From NCBI GenBank assembly GCA_026874595.1, contig CM049311.1, positions 10,383,676-10,447,675 on the forward strand: a stretch of 64,000 nt of DNA. The letters run 5' to 3'. Every line of letters begins with the position of its first letter. Within the stretch, counting starts at the first letter, position 1. The notes under the pieces were generated by a model that saw nothing but the letters and a program-made list of their open reading frames with translations, made no database searches and was not told where the DNA came from. The translations under genes and the position numbers were made by a program. Positions 12,691 through 25,410 of the stretch are shown piece after piece. Source of the DNA: Sipunculus nudus. Taxonomy: Eukaryota; Annelida; Sipuncula; Golfingiida; Sipunculidae.

Positions 12691-12734
12691 ATGGACCACG
12701 ACTATAGCTCAGATGACTTATAGTCAGCTGAGCT

Positions 12735-14410
12735 AAAAACTGCTAACTTCTCATTGTTGCCTCTCTCCCCTTTCTCCTCAAGATTTACCTTAGATTTATC
12801 AATATTTTTTTTATCATTCACAGTGGTATAGGGAAAAACATTCAAACTTACAGTTGAATAGGCAGATCTAAAGATAAACTTTAAAATAATACATTTCTTC
12901 AAGAACTCTGTCCGAGGTTAATACTACCAAAAGTACTTGGAGGAATAAAATTACAACAAATGATCACTCCAGCCAAGCATGAAAATTCACAAAATCTAAA
13001 CAATTAAAAGCTATACATATGTTTAAATCCACATTTGCACTCACTTAAGTTCAGTGTTATTGAGTACTTTAAATGTACTCAAACAATGCCACAGTTACAG
13101 TGTCACTGGCATATGAATCAAGCACTTTCAATTTCACTCAAGCTTGTACATATGAAACACTAAACTAAACTGATTAGTATTATAACTGTAATATGACTAC
13201 ATAACTTTCACTCTTAGTGATATCAGATTCATAATGCGGGGGCTGTGTATTACAGATTTTATTTGGAAAAAGACACCTTATTTGTAAAAACAACAATAGC
13301 CAATGCGGGCAATGGCTCTTTGTGTAAATAAATATTTATGATCACAACAATTGAATTAGTATTTTGATTATGGTTTAATATACAATTAACTGGTTGCAAG
13401 GACTGTATCCTGTTTGGCAACTATTTGGCTTGAAATTATAAAATTACTATGCAGTTTTAGTGTTTCAGGTTTTTTCTTTGTGAAGCTCAAACTGGTCTGG
13501 AGTCATATGACTCAGTAAAACATTAGGATGATTTTCTGAGGAGGAATTTAAGTATGAATTTACAATTTTGTGGTAAATCAATGTGAAGCACAGTATGTCA
13601 GCTAAGATTTTAATTTTAATTTTTTTTTTAAATTGTAAATGCTGATAGACATAACTGTTGTAAAGATAATGCACAAATGTTGTGTGTTTATTTATAGGAT
13701 AAGTATGTATAACAATAATAATAGTCAAGTATTTCAATCAAGCAGCAAACACAATACTAGATGATGAAATATAAACCCACAATAAAATCAGAAAATTATT
13801 ATTTTAAATATGGAATAACATTAATTTAATTTAAATTATCAATGTAAATCCTGTAATGCACTAATCCACCTCATAGAGGTATTTGAGGTATTCTCTGCAG
13901 GAGGTTACGTCAGACTTCTTTAATCAAACACCAGTACACTTACAATCCCACTAGTTCTCATTCACGGGCTGGTTTTTACCTGCTTATTATGTGTAAATGG
14001 CCCAGACTGTGTGTTAAGTCACTACTTTACCTTTGATTACTATTACTATTACCTGCCTCGCCAGGTGAAGGTGTCTGCCCACAAGGTGTACAGAGTTACC
14101 AACTGTTTTGTATCATGCATGCACCTGTCGTATCCTCTGATGGTTCACAGAGTGCACTGGTGCTATCAAGGGCTTATCTAATTAACAAGGTATTCTAAAA
14201 CTAGTGAGACTGCTCCTATAAACACATTATAAATATGTGCTTTAAGTTCACAATATCCCATAGATACATTTCTCCATCTGTTATAACAAGTCAGAATTGT
14301 TCTTGCTAAACCCACATGCTCCTTATAGTTTTTGCATTCCACTAGAATAAATTGAACAACTAATGCTCTTTGTGTATGTAATGTATCGAAACCATCATAG
14401 TTTGCATACA
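12735..14410. other. AT-rich non-coding sequence
   Basis: I see no gene, RNA or defined repeat. The short frames, such as 13465-13737 on the minus strand, are AT-rich and of chance character. Confidence 0.55.
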
Positions 14411-15024
14411 TCTCTAGTGTTTATGGTCATATTTCATTAATATGGACACCTCTCTATTATGGTCATATATCCATTAAATGGACACTTCTCCATTATATCA
14501 TCCTCCTATTATAAACATACCTCTAAAACAATCTATTAAATTGGAACCTCTCTATTATGGTCATATATCCATTAAGTGGACACCTCTCCATTATATCATC
14601 CTCCTATTATAAACATACCTCTAAAAAAATCTATTATATTGGAACCTCTCTATTATGGTGCATATATCCATAATATGGACACCTCTCCCATATATATCCT
14701 ATTATATGCATACCTCTACAACAGTCTGTCTCATATATGGGAACCTCTCTTTTATGGTCATATTTCTATAATTATATGGTCTGATATGTTATGGTCATCT
14801 TTATACTGCATGGGCACCTATATATTATGGTCATACCTTTATTATAGGGACACCTCTGTATAAAAGTTATATTTCTTTCACATGAACACCTATGTATTAA
14901 TCAGGTCATATTTCTATCATATTGTCACCCCTCTATTATGGTCATATTTCTATTATATGGACACCCTGGACACCCCTCTTGTGCGCGGGGTTTTCTCTAT
15001 ATACACCTCTCTTTATATGGACAA
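14411..15024 (+). repeat. Degenerate minisatellite, GGACACCTCTCTATTATGGTCAT type
   Basis: About 600 bases made of variants of GGACACCTCTCTATTATGG plus a TCATAT(T)TC spacer, with a basic period near 36-40 bases. A better preserved higher-order unit of about 98 bases is repeated twice (starting 14479 and 14577). Units become more divergent towards the right. The open frames across it follow from repeat periodicity and are not genes. A single related unit lies at 60331-60400. Confidence 0.8.
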
Positions 15025-17565
15025 AACAAAGGTTCTGGTAGGTTCTGTAAAGGGTAAGATCCATTAATTGTATAATTAATATACTTTTTGGTGATGATAT
15101 AAGTACACAATAGGGTCAATAAAAATTTGCTGATGGTGATGTAAAATTTCTGCAGAATAAGTACAATTTTTATAAATGAAAGTATATATTCCTTGAGAAT
15201 TTCTTATCACAAAGTTTGTTTCAAGGTTAATGTGAGCATAATTGGAGGGTTTTATTTTGTGGAGCACACCATTACAATATAGGGTCCAATATGTTACCTT
15301 TAAGTAGTGATAGTATATTACCTTAGCATTACTAAAGGTATCCTCTTCTGATGTCTGTTTCCATATACATCCAGGTTTACAAATCTTTGGCGCACATTTC
15401 GTTGACATTTCTCCAACACAATGCAGGGTGACTTCATATCAAGTGTCACACCTAATGGCCAATATTCTTACAAGGATAAAATTATAATTTATTCCACTGT
15501 CAGACACCAAGACTGTCCATGTAAAACATACCGATGTTCATAAACTGTTGGTCAAAAACTGATAATATGAACATGCTGTGTCCATAAAGACGACCCAGGT
15601 CATAATTAGGGTCATTTAAGGTCATGTGTGTCAAACTATCCAATTGTACTTTGAATTGCAGGTAATCCAAAGAGTTTGTCCATGAATGATTTTTCCCTGG
15701 GAATCTCAGGTCTGAATATATAAATCTCCACTGTTACTCACAACAAAGAGCAAACAGTTACCTGTCAGTTAAGATAGCTGGCCTGTTTATAAAAATCAAG
15801 TTAGCCACCCTGCAGGGTGCTGCCAAAGATGATAAAAATAATTTTTTTCTTAAATAAAAGTTCATGGCTGACTGCTAATTTTCCTCTCATCTCCACTCAA
15901 TCTTAAATTTTAAAGAATTACAGGTTGTGAATATCTGTCTGAAAAAAAATCACCGTGCACAGAAAAATCAAGTTCTTCCTTTCAGATCCGAGATGTCAGA
16001 GTGAAATATTTCTGCATTCCCTGGTGAAATGACCCTGTAATCCTGGCTTTAAAACTGCTTGGTTTCATGCTTATCCTATGTCAGAAGATTATGACCTGAA
16101 TGCCAATATTCTCACACCAGGAAGATTTCACTGGCATCAGCCTGACCGCATGTTCAATCACATGGAAGAGAGCAAGCCGATAGATCCGAATGCATAGTAC
16201 TGTTCACCTTGCAGGATCAGAGACTGTTCAACGCTGGAACCTCTGAAGCGATTTAAAGCCCACGAATATGAGATATAAATCTGGATCGGTGCACAGAAAG
16301 TGTGGACCGGCCAACTTCCACTGTGATCTATTTGACACGAGTTCCTGAAAGGCACCTGTTCCATACATTCATTTCCGTAAAGAACAAAAACTGGTGCCAA
16401 TCTGAACGAAAAGACCTGGCTGCTAATCCTGGGCTGACAGTCTCTTGGGGTGACAATAATCTGTTACACCCATATCAGTCGATGGCCAGCGGAAAATCGG
16501 TTCCATCACAACACCCACAAAAAAGCAGATACAAATGATGCGGAGTGATGGATGATGGGAAGGAAAATGCAATGGACAAAAACGGAGCCTTCCTTCTGTG
16601 TTACAGACAGTGACCCATAATATAATAGGCCTAATAATACATATTCTCACAAAACATCCCCCATCCTCTATCACAAAATGGACATGGGGAGCCTAATAAA
16701 TAACTCAGGAACAATTTACAGTATTTGTGGAAATATCAAACGGTCAGATACAGAAAATAAATGAGAGATTATCTCTTCCTCCGCAAAACACACATTTAGG
16801 CATTAAGGTTTCTTCAATAAAGAGGTACTCTTTTCCCATGCTGATCCCCTTATCTTATTTAAAACACAAGCTAATGCTGTCCTTAATTTAGTAAGACTCT
16901 TTGGATGCCTTTATATATGTATAAAGCCCATTAACTACATCAGTGGTGATTTGTTGAGTATCTAGTTCCAAATACACATAGCTAGGCCATATTTCAGTGG
17001 GCGAGGGGATTGTCTGAGGGACCTAAAAGGGGGAATTTTTTAGGAGAATAAACTAAAATTTTTAACACAGTGATTTTAAGATAATTCAATGAACACCCAC
17101 TTTATAATATCTTTATTTTGCTTAATAATCTTTCAAAAATGCACTTCATAAATGGGTGTATTTTCAAAATAGAATTTCAATTATGTAAACTATTCTTTAT
17201 TTTCATCTATAATCTTTCAGCTATACATATCTTAAATGGGTGTGTTTCAAATAAAATTTATATAATAAAAAGCATAGTTAAAAATGAGGAAACAAATTCT
17301 GGGAGTCCCTTTTGTCCTTTTGAGGGGTCAGAGATTATTTTTTTGGGGAGGGGGGGGGGATAACTTCTGTCTATACCATTGTGGACTGTCTCTCGGACAC
17401 TTTCTCAGCAAATAATATCAATGTCTTTATAAATAACAAAACTGATCTGCTAGAGTTTTAAGCTAGTAAAATCTCTTATCTCTAAAAAACATACACATTG
17501 TTTCTCATGAATTTTGCTGTTTGTAAATAAATTTTCTTTGAGCTCTGCAAATGATCACTATTTTT
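15025..17565. other. Non-coding sequence with a GC-richer patch
   Basis: Mostly AT-rich. Between about 16100 and 16680 the composition is more balanced, with overlapping short frames on both strands (16158-16400 minus, 16302-16538 plus). None shows a domain or a strong splice site. A short G run (about 17344-17360) lies near the right end. Confidence 0.45.
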
Positions 17566-18450
17566 AACTAGAATACGGGTAGTCAACAAGCTAATACATG
17601 TATCCGCCATAATCAGAGTGAAACGGGTGAAGTGATCTCGAGGCATGGGTTGAGTGGCAAGGGGAAATTGAGTGAGGCATATTAGCATGGATGTCTGCAG
17701 CCTAAATGTGAATGTAGGTTGCGCCACCTACCATAAAATCCAGAAAGCTGTCGAAGTTGATACATATGCAAAATTTTAGGCAGATAAGTCAAACCGCTAC
17801 ATGTATATGAGGGATTTTATCCCAGAGCAGACAAAAAGAAGGACTTGAGCAAAAATGGTGGCAGGTGGTGCCACCAATTTTGTGTATTATTAAGAGTTAT
17901 GTGAGATCTATACACATGCGAAATTTCAGGGGGATATGTCCAACTAGTCCGGAGATATAATCATGGATGTCTGCAGCATGAACATGAATGTAGGTGGCGC
18001 CACCTGTCATTAATTCAAGAAAGCTATTCAGGATGTATACGCATGCCGAATTTCAGGTGAATTAGTCAAACCACTGCAGAGATATGAGTGATTTTGACCC
18101 AAAGCAGATTAATAGATGGACACAGTGCAAACATGGTTGCAGGTTGCACCACCATTTTTAGTGCATGTTATAAAGCTATCCATGAGCTACATTTTTTTCC
18201 TGATTGGTCAAACGGTTCCCGAGATATGTGGGATTATGTGTGGAAACAGACTCACAAATGGACGCTGGGCAGAGAGGAAAGGTCAGAAGTCAACGCCTAA
18301 TGGTTAGGCACCAGTTCACATGTGACCCAATAATTGGTGTAAGTTTCAGAAAAATCAGTCCAGTAGTCTCAGAGGAGTTCTCCGGAAAAGAATGCGGCGG
18401 CGGCAGAACCCGGTAAAAAAAAATAGTTTCCGCAAAACTTTGTTTCATTG
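17566..18450 (+). mobile_element. Family E repeat, copy 1
   Basis: Begins with AACTAGAATACGGGTAGTC and a decayed stem-loop. The body alternates two related half-units, each opening with GGTGGCGCCACC or a variant: GGTTGCGCCACC near 17716, GGTGGTGCCACC at 17863, and exact at 17993-18004. After the last half-unit comes a unique 3' part with GACGCTGGGCAGAG and GAGGAGTTCTCCGGA. It ends in a worn segment (AGTTTCCGCAAAACTTTG) that corresponds to the terminal hairpin of copy 2. The short frames in this stretch (for example 18088-18300) are products of the repeat. Confidence 0.75.
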
Positions 18451-21400
18451 GATATACATTCATTTGGGAAAGCTCATTATAGCTATAGCACAGTTTCTTG
18501 TTCTCATATTAATACTTCTGTTTTTCTTCATTTTATGATTCTGTAACTAAATTATTAAGCAATTAAATGTTATAATATTTTAAGACAAGTAAGACAGTTC
18601 TGCTAGAAGCAATAATCCATGTAAAGATCCTCGGGCATAAAATATCATTCCTATGATCACAATGACGATGTAATTTTCAGTTTATACAATCATGTTTATG
18701 TAAATCTGAATAGCCACATTTCTAAACCATTTGTTGTATAGACTGGAACTGAATGAAGCTGCTTCTGCTAATATTACTGCTGCCACAACTATGACAACAA
18801 CAAATAATAAATCATAATACTAATAATTATAATAACAATATTAATACCACTGTTATAATATACAAATCCTTGAATTAAGAGAACAAGACTGCCTGAGAAC
18901 ATAAGACTATTTTACACCTGTGAATAAACTCCATTTCAATAAATATATAACCACAAGGCACCACACATAACTTCCCTCAGTTCTTTATAATCGTTTCGTA
19001 TAAAATATTCCCCCCCAAAAAAATTAGATGTTCAAAATAAGTTCCTATTTCTAACAACAGATGGCACCTCAGCCCTAACAGACCACAGTGGTCCTTCCTG
19101 AAGCTGAGACTGGAGGACTATCTTTAGTGATGGAGTGTTCCAGGTGACCCTCAAATCACCACCATGTAAACACAGGATCCGTCCTCTTAGATCAATAGTC
19201 AGTAATCTCCTCTTGACCAATGGTCAGTCAACCTCCAAACCAATACAAGCAAAGCCTTCAATTAACGGAGGCTGCAAGTGGAGCTGTCAATCACAAGCTC
19301 TGGAGACCAAAGCTGTATCCAACTGCTCCTACTGCACAGTATCCCTATCAGTGTCAGGTCAGAATCTGTATAATGTTAAACGATACATGTACCTGGGATT
19401 ACCTGTGTAATATAAGAGATTGGACACAGATAACTTGCAATCCTGATATTTATAAATATCATTACTGAGGTCTAAATTAGTGGCCTAATGAGTTTCAGTT
19501 CTCAATAAGGTCTGCTGAATATGCTAAAGATTCCAGAATAATCTTAAAAAATGTAAATTTAAAAGTATATATTCTATCATTTAAATTGGAGGAAACAATT
19601 ATTTAAACGTTGTAATTATGAAGTTTATATAATATAAGTTAAGCAATCAATTAACTACTGGAAGAGCCTTCCAGACAGAGTTTAGCTATATTTTTTATAC
19701 CTCAGACAATACCAAATTCCAAAGGAGAAAAAGCCTATGGGGCTGCTGAGTACTAAATGGTGATTAATTTTTTCTATAGGATGTGAATCTTCATCATGAT
19801 AAGCTGTCATCTTAAACCACATAGATATCAAGTTCTATATGTAAACAATATATAGTATAATTCACAGTGGAAGCACTCAACCATTGTCAGATAGCTGATC
19901 CACTAGGCCAGGTCTTGGAATTGCCTGGTTTGCATGGGTCTTTAACTGTCAGGAATGATGCAAATTAAGTGTCACTTTTTTATATTTTCCTATAAATCCT
20001 GAGAAATTTGACATTATTCACAAAGGGGTTATCATGATATAGGATCTACACCTGTATCTCTCACTATGTGAAATCTTACCACCAGTGAACTCCACCCAGG
20101 TCAACCTGCATTATTGAATAATGTGAAATAAACCATTTAATGCATCATTGGCTCTTTGCATGAAAATATTCTATGATATTTGTATGAGCACAAATGCATA
20201 CAGAATTCATGAATGATTATATAAAGTTTTGTTTTTCTTACCACTTAATTACAGTTCAATGCTGTATTTTCTCTTCTTCCTCTGTCATTACATTAGTGTT
20301 TTAGAAAAAAATAAGAAAGTATTTTTTTCTCTCCTTAGATATATGAGTGATCTATATGAGTGCTACATTTTTTTTAATGAGAAAGCTCTATAAATATGTT
20401 TGTATCAGTTTTTCTTTTACAGCTAAGGCTATTCCTGTTTTTATGATGATCATTATAAATAAACAGGAAATGTGATACCAATTACTGTGAAAAAATAAGT
20501 GCATTTAGCTTTTGTAGTATATCATTTTATTGAGCAATAATGTGTGATTATATGATCATTAACCTCTGTGTGGACCAGGCAAACAATATTTCATGTGTGC
20601 AGTCAGCATACAGAGCTCTGCATAATAAAGATCATGATAATTGAATCAGCCCCACCCAACCTCCATAGACCAGGGGGTACATTAAAAAATATTACTACAG
20701 GTAGGAGCTCATAACAAAGTTACGTCTGTGATCTATATAGGATAACCATTAAGGGCCCACGGGATCATCTAGTGAACTGTTTCCATAATCAATTCAAGGT
20801 CTGGGTGTGAACACATGTTGTGACCACTGTATGTAACCCACATGTGTACTATTTGTTGACTTGCACAGTACAACAATGCTGACTAAGCTGTTTGTTTGTA
20901 CTCATTACATTCTCATCTTCCATAATGCAACTTAAATGCCATCAGACTTAACTTATTTAATAAAATTTGACAAGAAATTTCCATTTCTGCTTTCTTCATC
21001 AGGTTTAATGGACAGATGGCCTCTGGATGGATGGCATGGGTGTTGAAAGCAGCAAGGTTTGTTTTCCCTGGGTTATTCAGAAAAAAATCAATCATGTTAA
21101 AATCAACTTGCCCATTTAAAAAGCAACTGACTAAGTCACATTTATACATACATATGCATACATTTTTCAAAAAGAAATTTTTTTAGCTGTGAATTGCAAT
21201 ATAATGGCATATATCTTTTTGAGTAATTCTAAAAATGGCATGAAAATTTACAAGAATAACCTTAATTCAGTCAGCATAGATATACATATAGTAAGTTTCT
21301 CCTTGGTCCTGAAATGTTGTCTAGAATACCAGTAACTAAACGATGATAAGGCAAACTGCATATCAGAAAATAAGCAGAGATATAGATAGTGATGAACATA

Positions 21401-21538
21401 GCCTGGCATAAGAGATAAAGATAGTGATGAACATAGCCACTGCCTAATAAGATTATTGTTCCCAAAGCAGAACAGGGTCAATGTATATGGGAAGTGTTCC
21501 TTTTTATATCACACACCATGGCAATGTAACAGTTTCAG

Positions 21539-21797
21539 CTGCCTCAAGGTGACTGTAACAGCAGCAGACAACAGACTGCCCCAGGCGTGCAGGAAGCTGT
21601 ATAAAATACATGATACCCTGGACCAGCTTGTACAGCCATATACACCCGCAGTCGTTCTTCATAATACCACCTACTGGAGACAGCTGGAACTTCTTAGGGT
21701 GAAGATGAAGTTCAACAAGTTCTCATCATGTCTACAGATTAACTCCAGGTATACGCCACGGTACATGGACCTGTCTGACAGCAGGTCCAAGGAATAA
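21539..21797 (+). CDS. Possible terminal exon, unrecognised
   Basis: An open frame of about 85 codons follows a plausible acceptor (ending TTTCAG at 21538) and ends with TAA at 21795-21797. Codons are rich in CTG, CAG, AAG, GAC and TTC, unlike the surrounding AT-rich DNA. The peptide is mixed polar and basic, with cues such as CRKLYKIHDTLDQLVQPY and LRVKMKFNKFSSCLQI. The minus strand is also partly open here, because CTG/CAG-rich DNA is open on both strands, so strand is uncertain. I recognise no family. Confidence 0.28.
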
Positions 21798-22221
21798 CAT
21801 ATCATTAACATCAGTCCACTCACCACATCTATAGAACACCATACATCTTCCTGGGTCAGTCTTAATTACTGTGTTAAGGAGTGAGCTTTAAACAAAATAT
21901 AAAGATTACATTTCAATAGTCTGTATATTTCCTCAGTGGTCCACTATTATTGCTTTAATTATTTGTTCTTCTCCATACCTCTACAATGTTTTATAGTTAT
22001 ATACTAAACTATAGTTAGTCTGGTGATTGCATGCACAAATTAGAAGAGAACAGAAAAAAAACACAAAGTGTATTTATTAAACTAACTCTCTAAAGTACAT
22101 TTATATAAACACTAGTGTCAGATGTGTTATTACTCCAACAGGCTTTATGAATCAGATTTTTACACAGATCACAACAAACAGCAATATATCACAAATTTAA
22201 ATTTATTTCCTTACTGGAAAT

Positions 22222-22234
22222 CCCCCCCCCCCCC
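22222..22234 (+). repeat. Poly-C run of 13 bases
   Basis: A homopolymer in otherwise AT-rich sequence. It is one of several long C/G runs in the window. Confidence 0.85.
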
Positions 22235-22905
22235 GGCTGACATTTAAAGCTAGCTTGGCTACTAAAGCTATGAATATATCCATAATTATCAATACCATTG
22301 TTATAGTTATACACCTGTTGTCCTGAAATATATCATCTACTTTTAGCACTGTCACACATACAATTGTTCTCCTCTGCTGTTTGCATCACAGCTACATGAA
22401 ATAACACTATTCCCAAACCATGCAAATAGAAGTAAAACCTGCAATTATCATGTATATCACACAATACAGAAAAAGAGTTGAGAAACTGCATGGCTACTTC
22501 AGGAAGTTTCCACAAATAATCTTTCATAATCATGTTAGTTGACTTCAATCATAATTTTGACAATTATGTACCATTTATATGGTAATTCTTAATGCACAGA
22601 GGTACTAACTCAGAAAACAACAGAAAAAAAATTTTTTTAGTCATAACATTTTTACAGAGTTTTCATGGATGTGGTACCAGGCTATATCATGGTTGATAAT
22701 GTGAGTCATCTCTCCTCCTCTCACACTTGGTGAACACCAGATGTTATAATCCTCTGACCTCTGACACATTACAAGATGCACCTGAAAATGCATGTAGGTG
22801 TGCAAAACCATAGCTGACAGATCCAGTGTTAGGCCAACAATGTAACAGTTCCAATTTGCTGTTCTATGAGGGTGGGAGAGAGCACGTGCAGGTCCATATG
22901 GTCAC

Positions 22906-22989
22906 AATATGAGATAACAGACCATGCAAATGGAATATGAGATAAAAGACCATGTAACTGGAATATGAGATAACAGACCATGTAATTGG
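22906..22989 (+). repeat. 28-bp tandem repeat, three copies
   Basis: Three head-to-tail units beginning AATATGAGATAA and ending in a variant of CATGTAATTGG, with one to three differences between units. Confidence 0.85.
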
Positions 22990-24905
22990 AATTTTACAAC
23001 TGTTGAACTCCCCAGTCTGTTCTGAGTGGATTCACAAGATGAGAATTTCTATAAGAAATGAAAGATTATATGATATACCATGAATGCAGAAACATGCTCC
23101 CATCTTTTCTTGCAAGTAAATATCAATTAACTTTATTATCAATAGTTAAGATTTTTTTTCTTTTGCATATTTCATTGATCAGGTATAAATTATTATACTG
23201 TATTAATTCTTGTTAACCTCTGCTCTGCTGAAGTACAACCATTCATCTCTAAAAACCCTCCCTTTATTGTTTTCCCTCTTCAACACAGAGTCGGTGTAAT
23301 TTTTTTCTGCATTTTAAGGAAACACAATCAAATGCCTTTAAAAGATCATGACATAATTTAAAGTAAAATGACATAATCTGAGAGAGTGATTTGACTTGAC
23401 AGCAATTTCACAAATTTACCTTTAAAACCATCTAGGAGAACTCAGACGATTAAAAATGTACAGGTTATCCAAGCCAAGACAATAGAAAAAGCCAGTGATA
23501 CGTCATACCAAAACCATGCAAGCACTAAGAGATCCCGGAAGGCCCCCAGCAAGGTCAGAGTCACAATGCCCCCAGGAGGGCATTGGATCCTCTCCAGAAT
23601 GTTTTTCTGGTTTTAAGCTTGTCTAACTGTCCAACAATGTTGACAAAACCCCAAGTATTGTCTTGCTGGGTTAACCACTGAGTGTTTACTTAATAAAGCA
23701 CTGAACCAGGAACCTGGACACTGATGGTGACATGATGTCTGGACAATTCATGCCCCACCACAGCAGTCAGCTAATCAACTGATACATCAAAAGTCTTCAC
23801 GTTATAAACACGGCAGTGACGTTTACTAACTCTCCTGGCTTATCAGACTGCAATTGTACACTCTTTAACAGATAATTCATGTAAACTTCTGGATTTTGTT
23901 GTTGCAACTGATTATTATGTTTTTGTATGCCATCACAAATAACTGATAAATGTGATGTGAGAGTTATATATCAGATCTGAGGAGGGGCATTATAATTTAC
24001 AGTAAGTACCTCTGTGAAGGGAAAGCCACATCACTGGATCTACCAATACATATATCCAGATCATCTACACTAAAATTTAATGAAGTCTCCCCAAATTCAT
24101 GTTCTATTCTTTGGCAAATATGCAATGAAGATATACTTTTCATGCCTACAATGGTTGTCTTTTTGTGAATGGAAATTAATTACAAATATGAACCCTAAGA
24201 AATAAGATGCCCTATAACTTTGGTTAACAAAAGCGCATAATACATCTGTAAAAACTGATTATTAATCGCACCTTTTTTAATCAGTAACCAGATAAGTGGA
24301 TGGTTTCGAAATCAGCTCATGCAAACATGCATTAATTAATGTCAAAATAGTAATCACCAGAGATCTATCAACTGTATGTGACACGGGTCATAATATGACT
24401 GTCACTGAAATGAGTGAGTGAGGTAATGTGGGATTTATTCTTATTGGATAATAAATGCCAAATACTGTTGTGCAAAAGGACTTGGTGTAACTGTGAAAAT
24501 GAAACCCTCATTGAAAAAGGTGAAAATGTTAGAATAGTAAATATGTAAATATGAAACCAACCACAGTATATGGATAGAAGCAAAACAATAAGCCATGAAA
24601 GAATAACAGGTAAAAACTGTGTTTTCTCTACTCAACATACTTTTCCTGCAACAATCAAGCGTATCCTGAAACATGTTCCTGTTTTCTCAGGTCTGTCATG
24701 TCTAATGAACAGAACAGTGAGTAACACACTCCACAGGGGGTTTATGAAAAAAATCCCTCAAAGCTGTTGTAATTTATCTACAGACCACTAAGTAAGATAT
24801 TTATCTGAATGAACAAGCAGCACACCTCTCATTAACAAACCTGCCAGGTATCTCAGGTACTTCAAGGTAATAAAAAAATTCCTTTGATTCGGCTGGCTGT
24901 ATCTG

Positions 24906-25265
24906 TCAGGATGTTGGTTGACTGCTGTTATAGCGCTGTATCAGCCTCTGGTAAAACAGTAACAGCAGCAGAACAGCCTGTAGTAGTACTATCATCACTG
25001 TCTGTGTTTTATTATCATGAGACTTGGCAGAGTCTGACAGGCGAAACACTGGCGTGTAATAATGCATGCCATTAATGGCTGGGTAATGCCTGGTCAGTAA
25101 TGTTTCAGTGTCCTGTTTGATGTTTAACGTTCCCATCTTGCTGTGGTCCGCTTTGATCTCAGCATTACTCTTAACATGTAGGTCACTTATATTATAGTTG
25201 CAAGATGTTGGAAGTAAGTCCTTTTGCAGGAACCAGGTGAATACTACTAATGTAATCCTTGGCAA
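24906..25265 (-). CDS. Possible coding frame with a membrane segment, unrecognised
   Basis: A 119-codon frame, one of the longest outside repeats. Near its C-terminus is a strongly hydrophobic run (VMIVLLQAVLLLLLFYQ) followed by basic and polar residues, which would suit a C-terminal membrane anchor. Upstream are several potential N-glycosylation sites, including NIS. The leucine-rich run comes from a CAG/CTG-rich tract on the DNA and may be accidental. The frame has no recognised domain. It could be part of an exon or chance. Confidence 0.2.
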   Translation of the reverse strand: MPRITLVVFTWFLQKDLLPTSCNYNISDLHVKSNAEIKADHSKMGTLNIKQDTETLLTRHYPAINGMHYYTPVFRLSDSAKSHDNKTQTVMIVLLQAVLLLLLFYQRLIQRYNSSQPTS

Positions 25266-25410
25266 CTATTACTACATGTCATTTTCAGTTTGTAAAGTAT
25301 TGTTACCAGTATTTTATCATAATTCGCTTGATGTCTTAAGCAGTTTTATAAACAAATTACACATCTGAAAAATATTATTAATAATTAATCATATTTTACT
25401 TACAGATAAT

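Larger units (their letters stand above)
10813..12734 (+). mobile_element. Family Q element, copy 1 (pearl/Helentron-like)
   Basis: The 5' candidate end at 10813 has a short stem-loop (GGACC-TAT-GGGTC) and GCTCAGCTGA at 10835-10844. The 3' end is secure: an ACGG/GGAC array (12633-12690), then a hairpin at 12706-12734 whose two arms are AGCTCAG and CTGAGCT around TGACT-TAT-AGTCA. The 5' motif is the reverse complement of the hairpin's 3' arm. The core from about 11990 on matches the copies at 51.1-52.1 and 57.2-58.6 kb (shared cues: GGAAAAAAACGTGCC; ATTATGTTTGGGCCCATAAC; GAGTGGTTTTGATATTAGGC). The stretch 10850-11980 is AT-rich and not recognisably Q, so the 5' end may belong to another fragment. 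Confidence 0.6.
18451..25410. other. Long AT-rich non-coding stretch with a few GC-richer islands
   Basis: Mostly featureless. A balanced-composition patch at 19030-19410 has open frames on both strands but no recognisable domain. A C run of 13 lies at 22222-22234 and a small tandem repeat at 22906-22989. Possible exons at 21539-21797 and 24906-25265 are listed separately. Confidence 0.5.

Noticed and set aside
14576-14863. A 95-codon frame with repeated tyrosine/leucine motifs
   Set aside because: It is a read-through of the minisatellite; the periodic peptide mirrors the DNA period.
16158-16538. Overlapping short frames at 16.2-16.5 kb as exons
   Set aside because: Both strands are open without splice signals, codon bias or a recognisable domain, so I could not support either.
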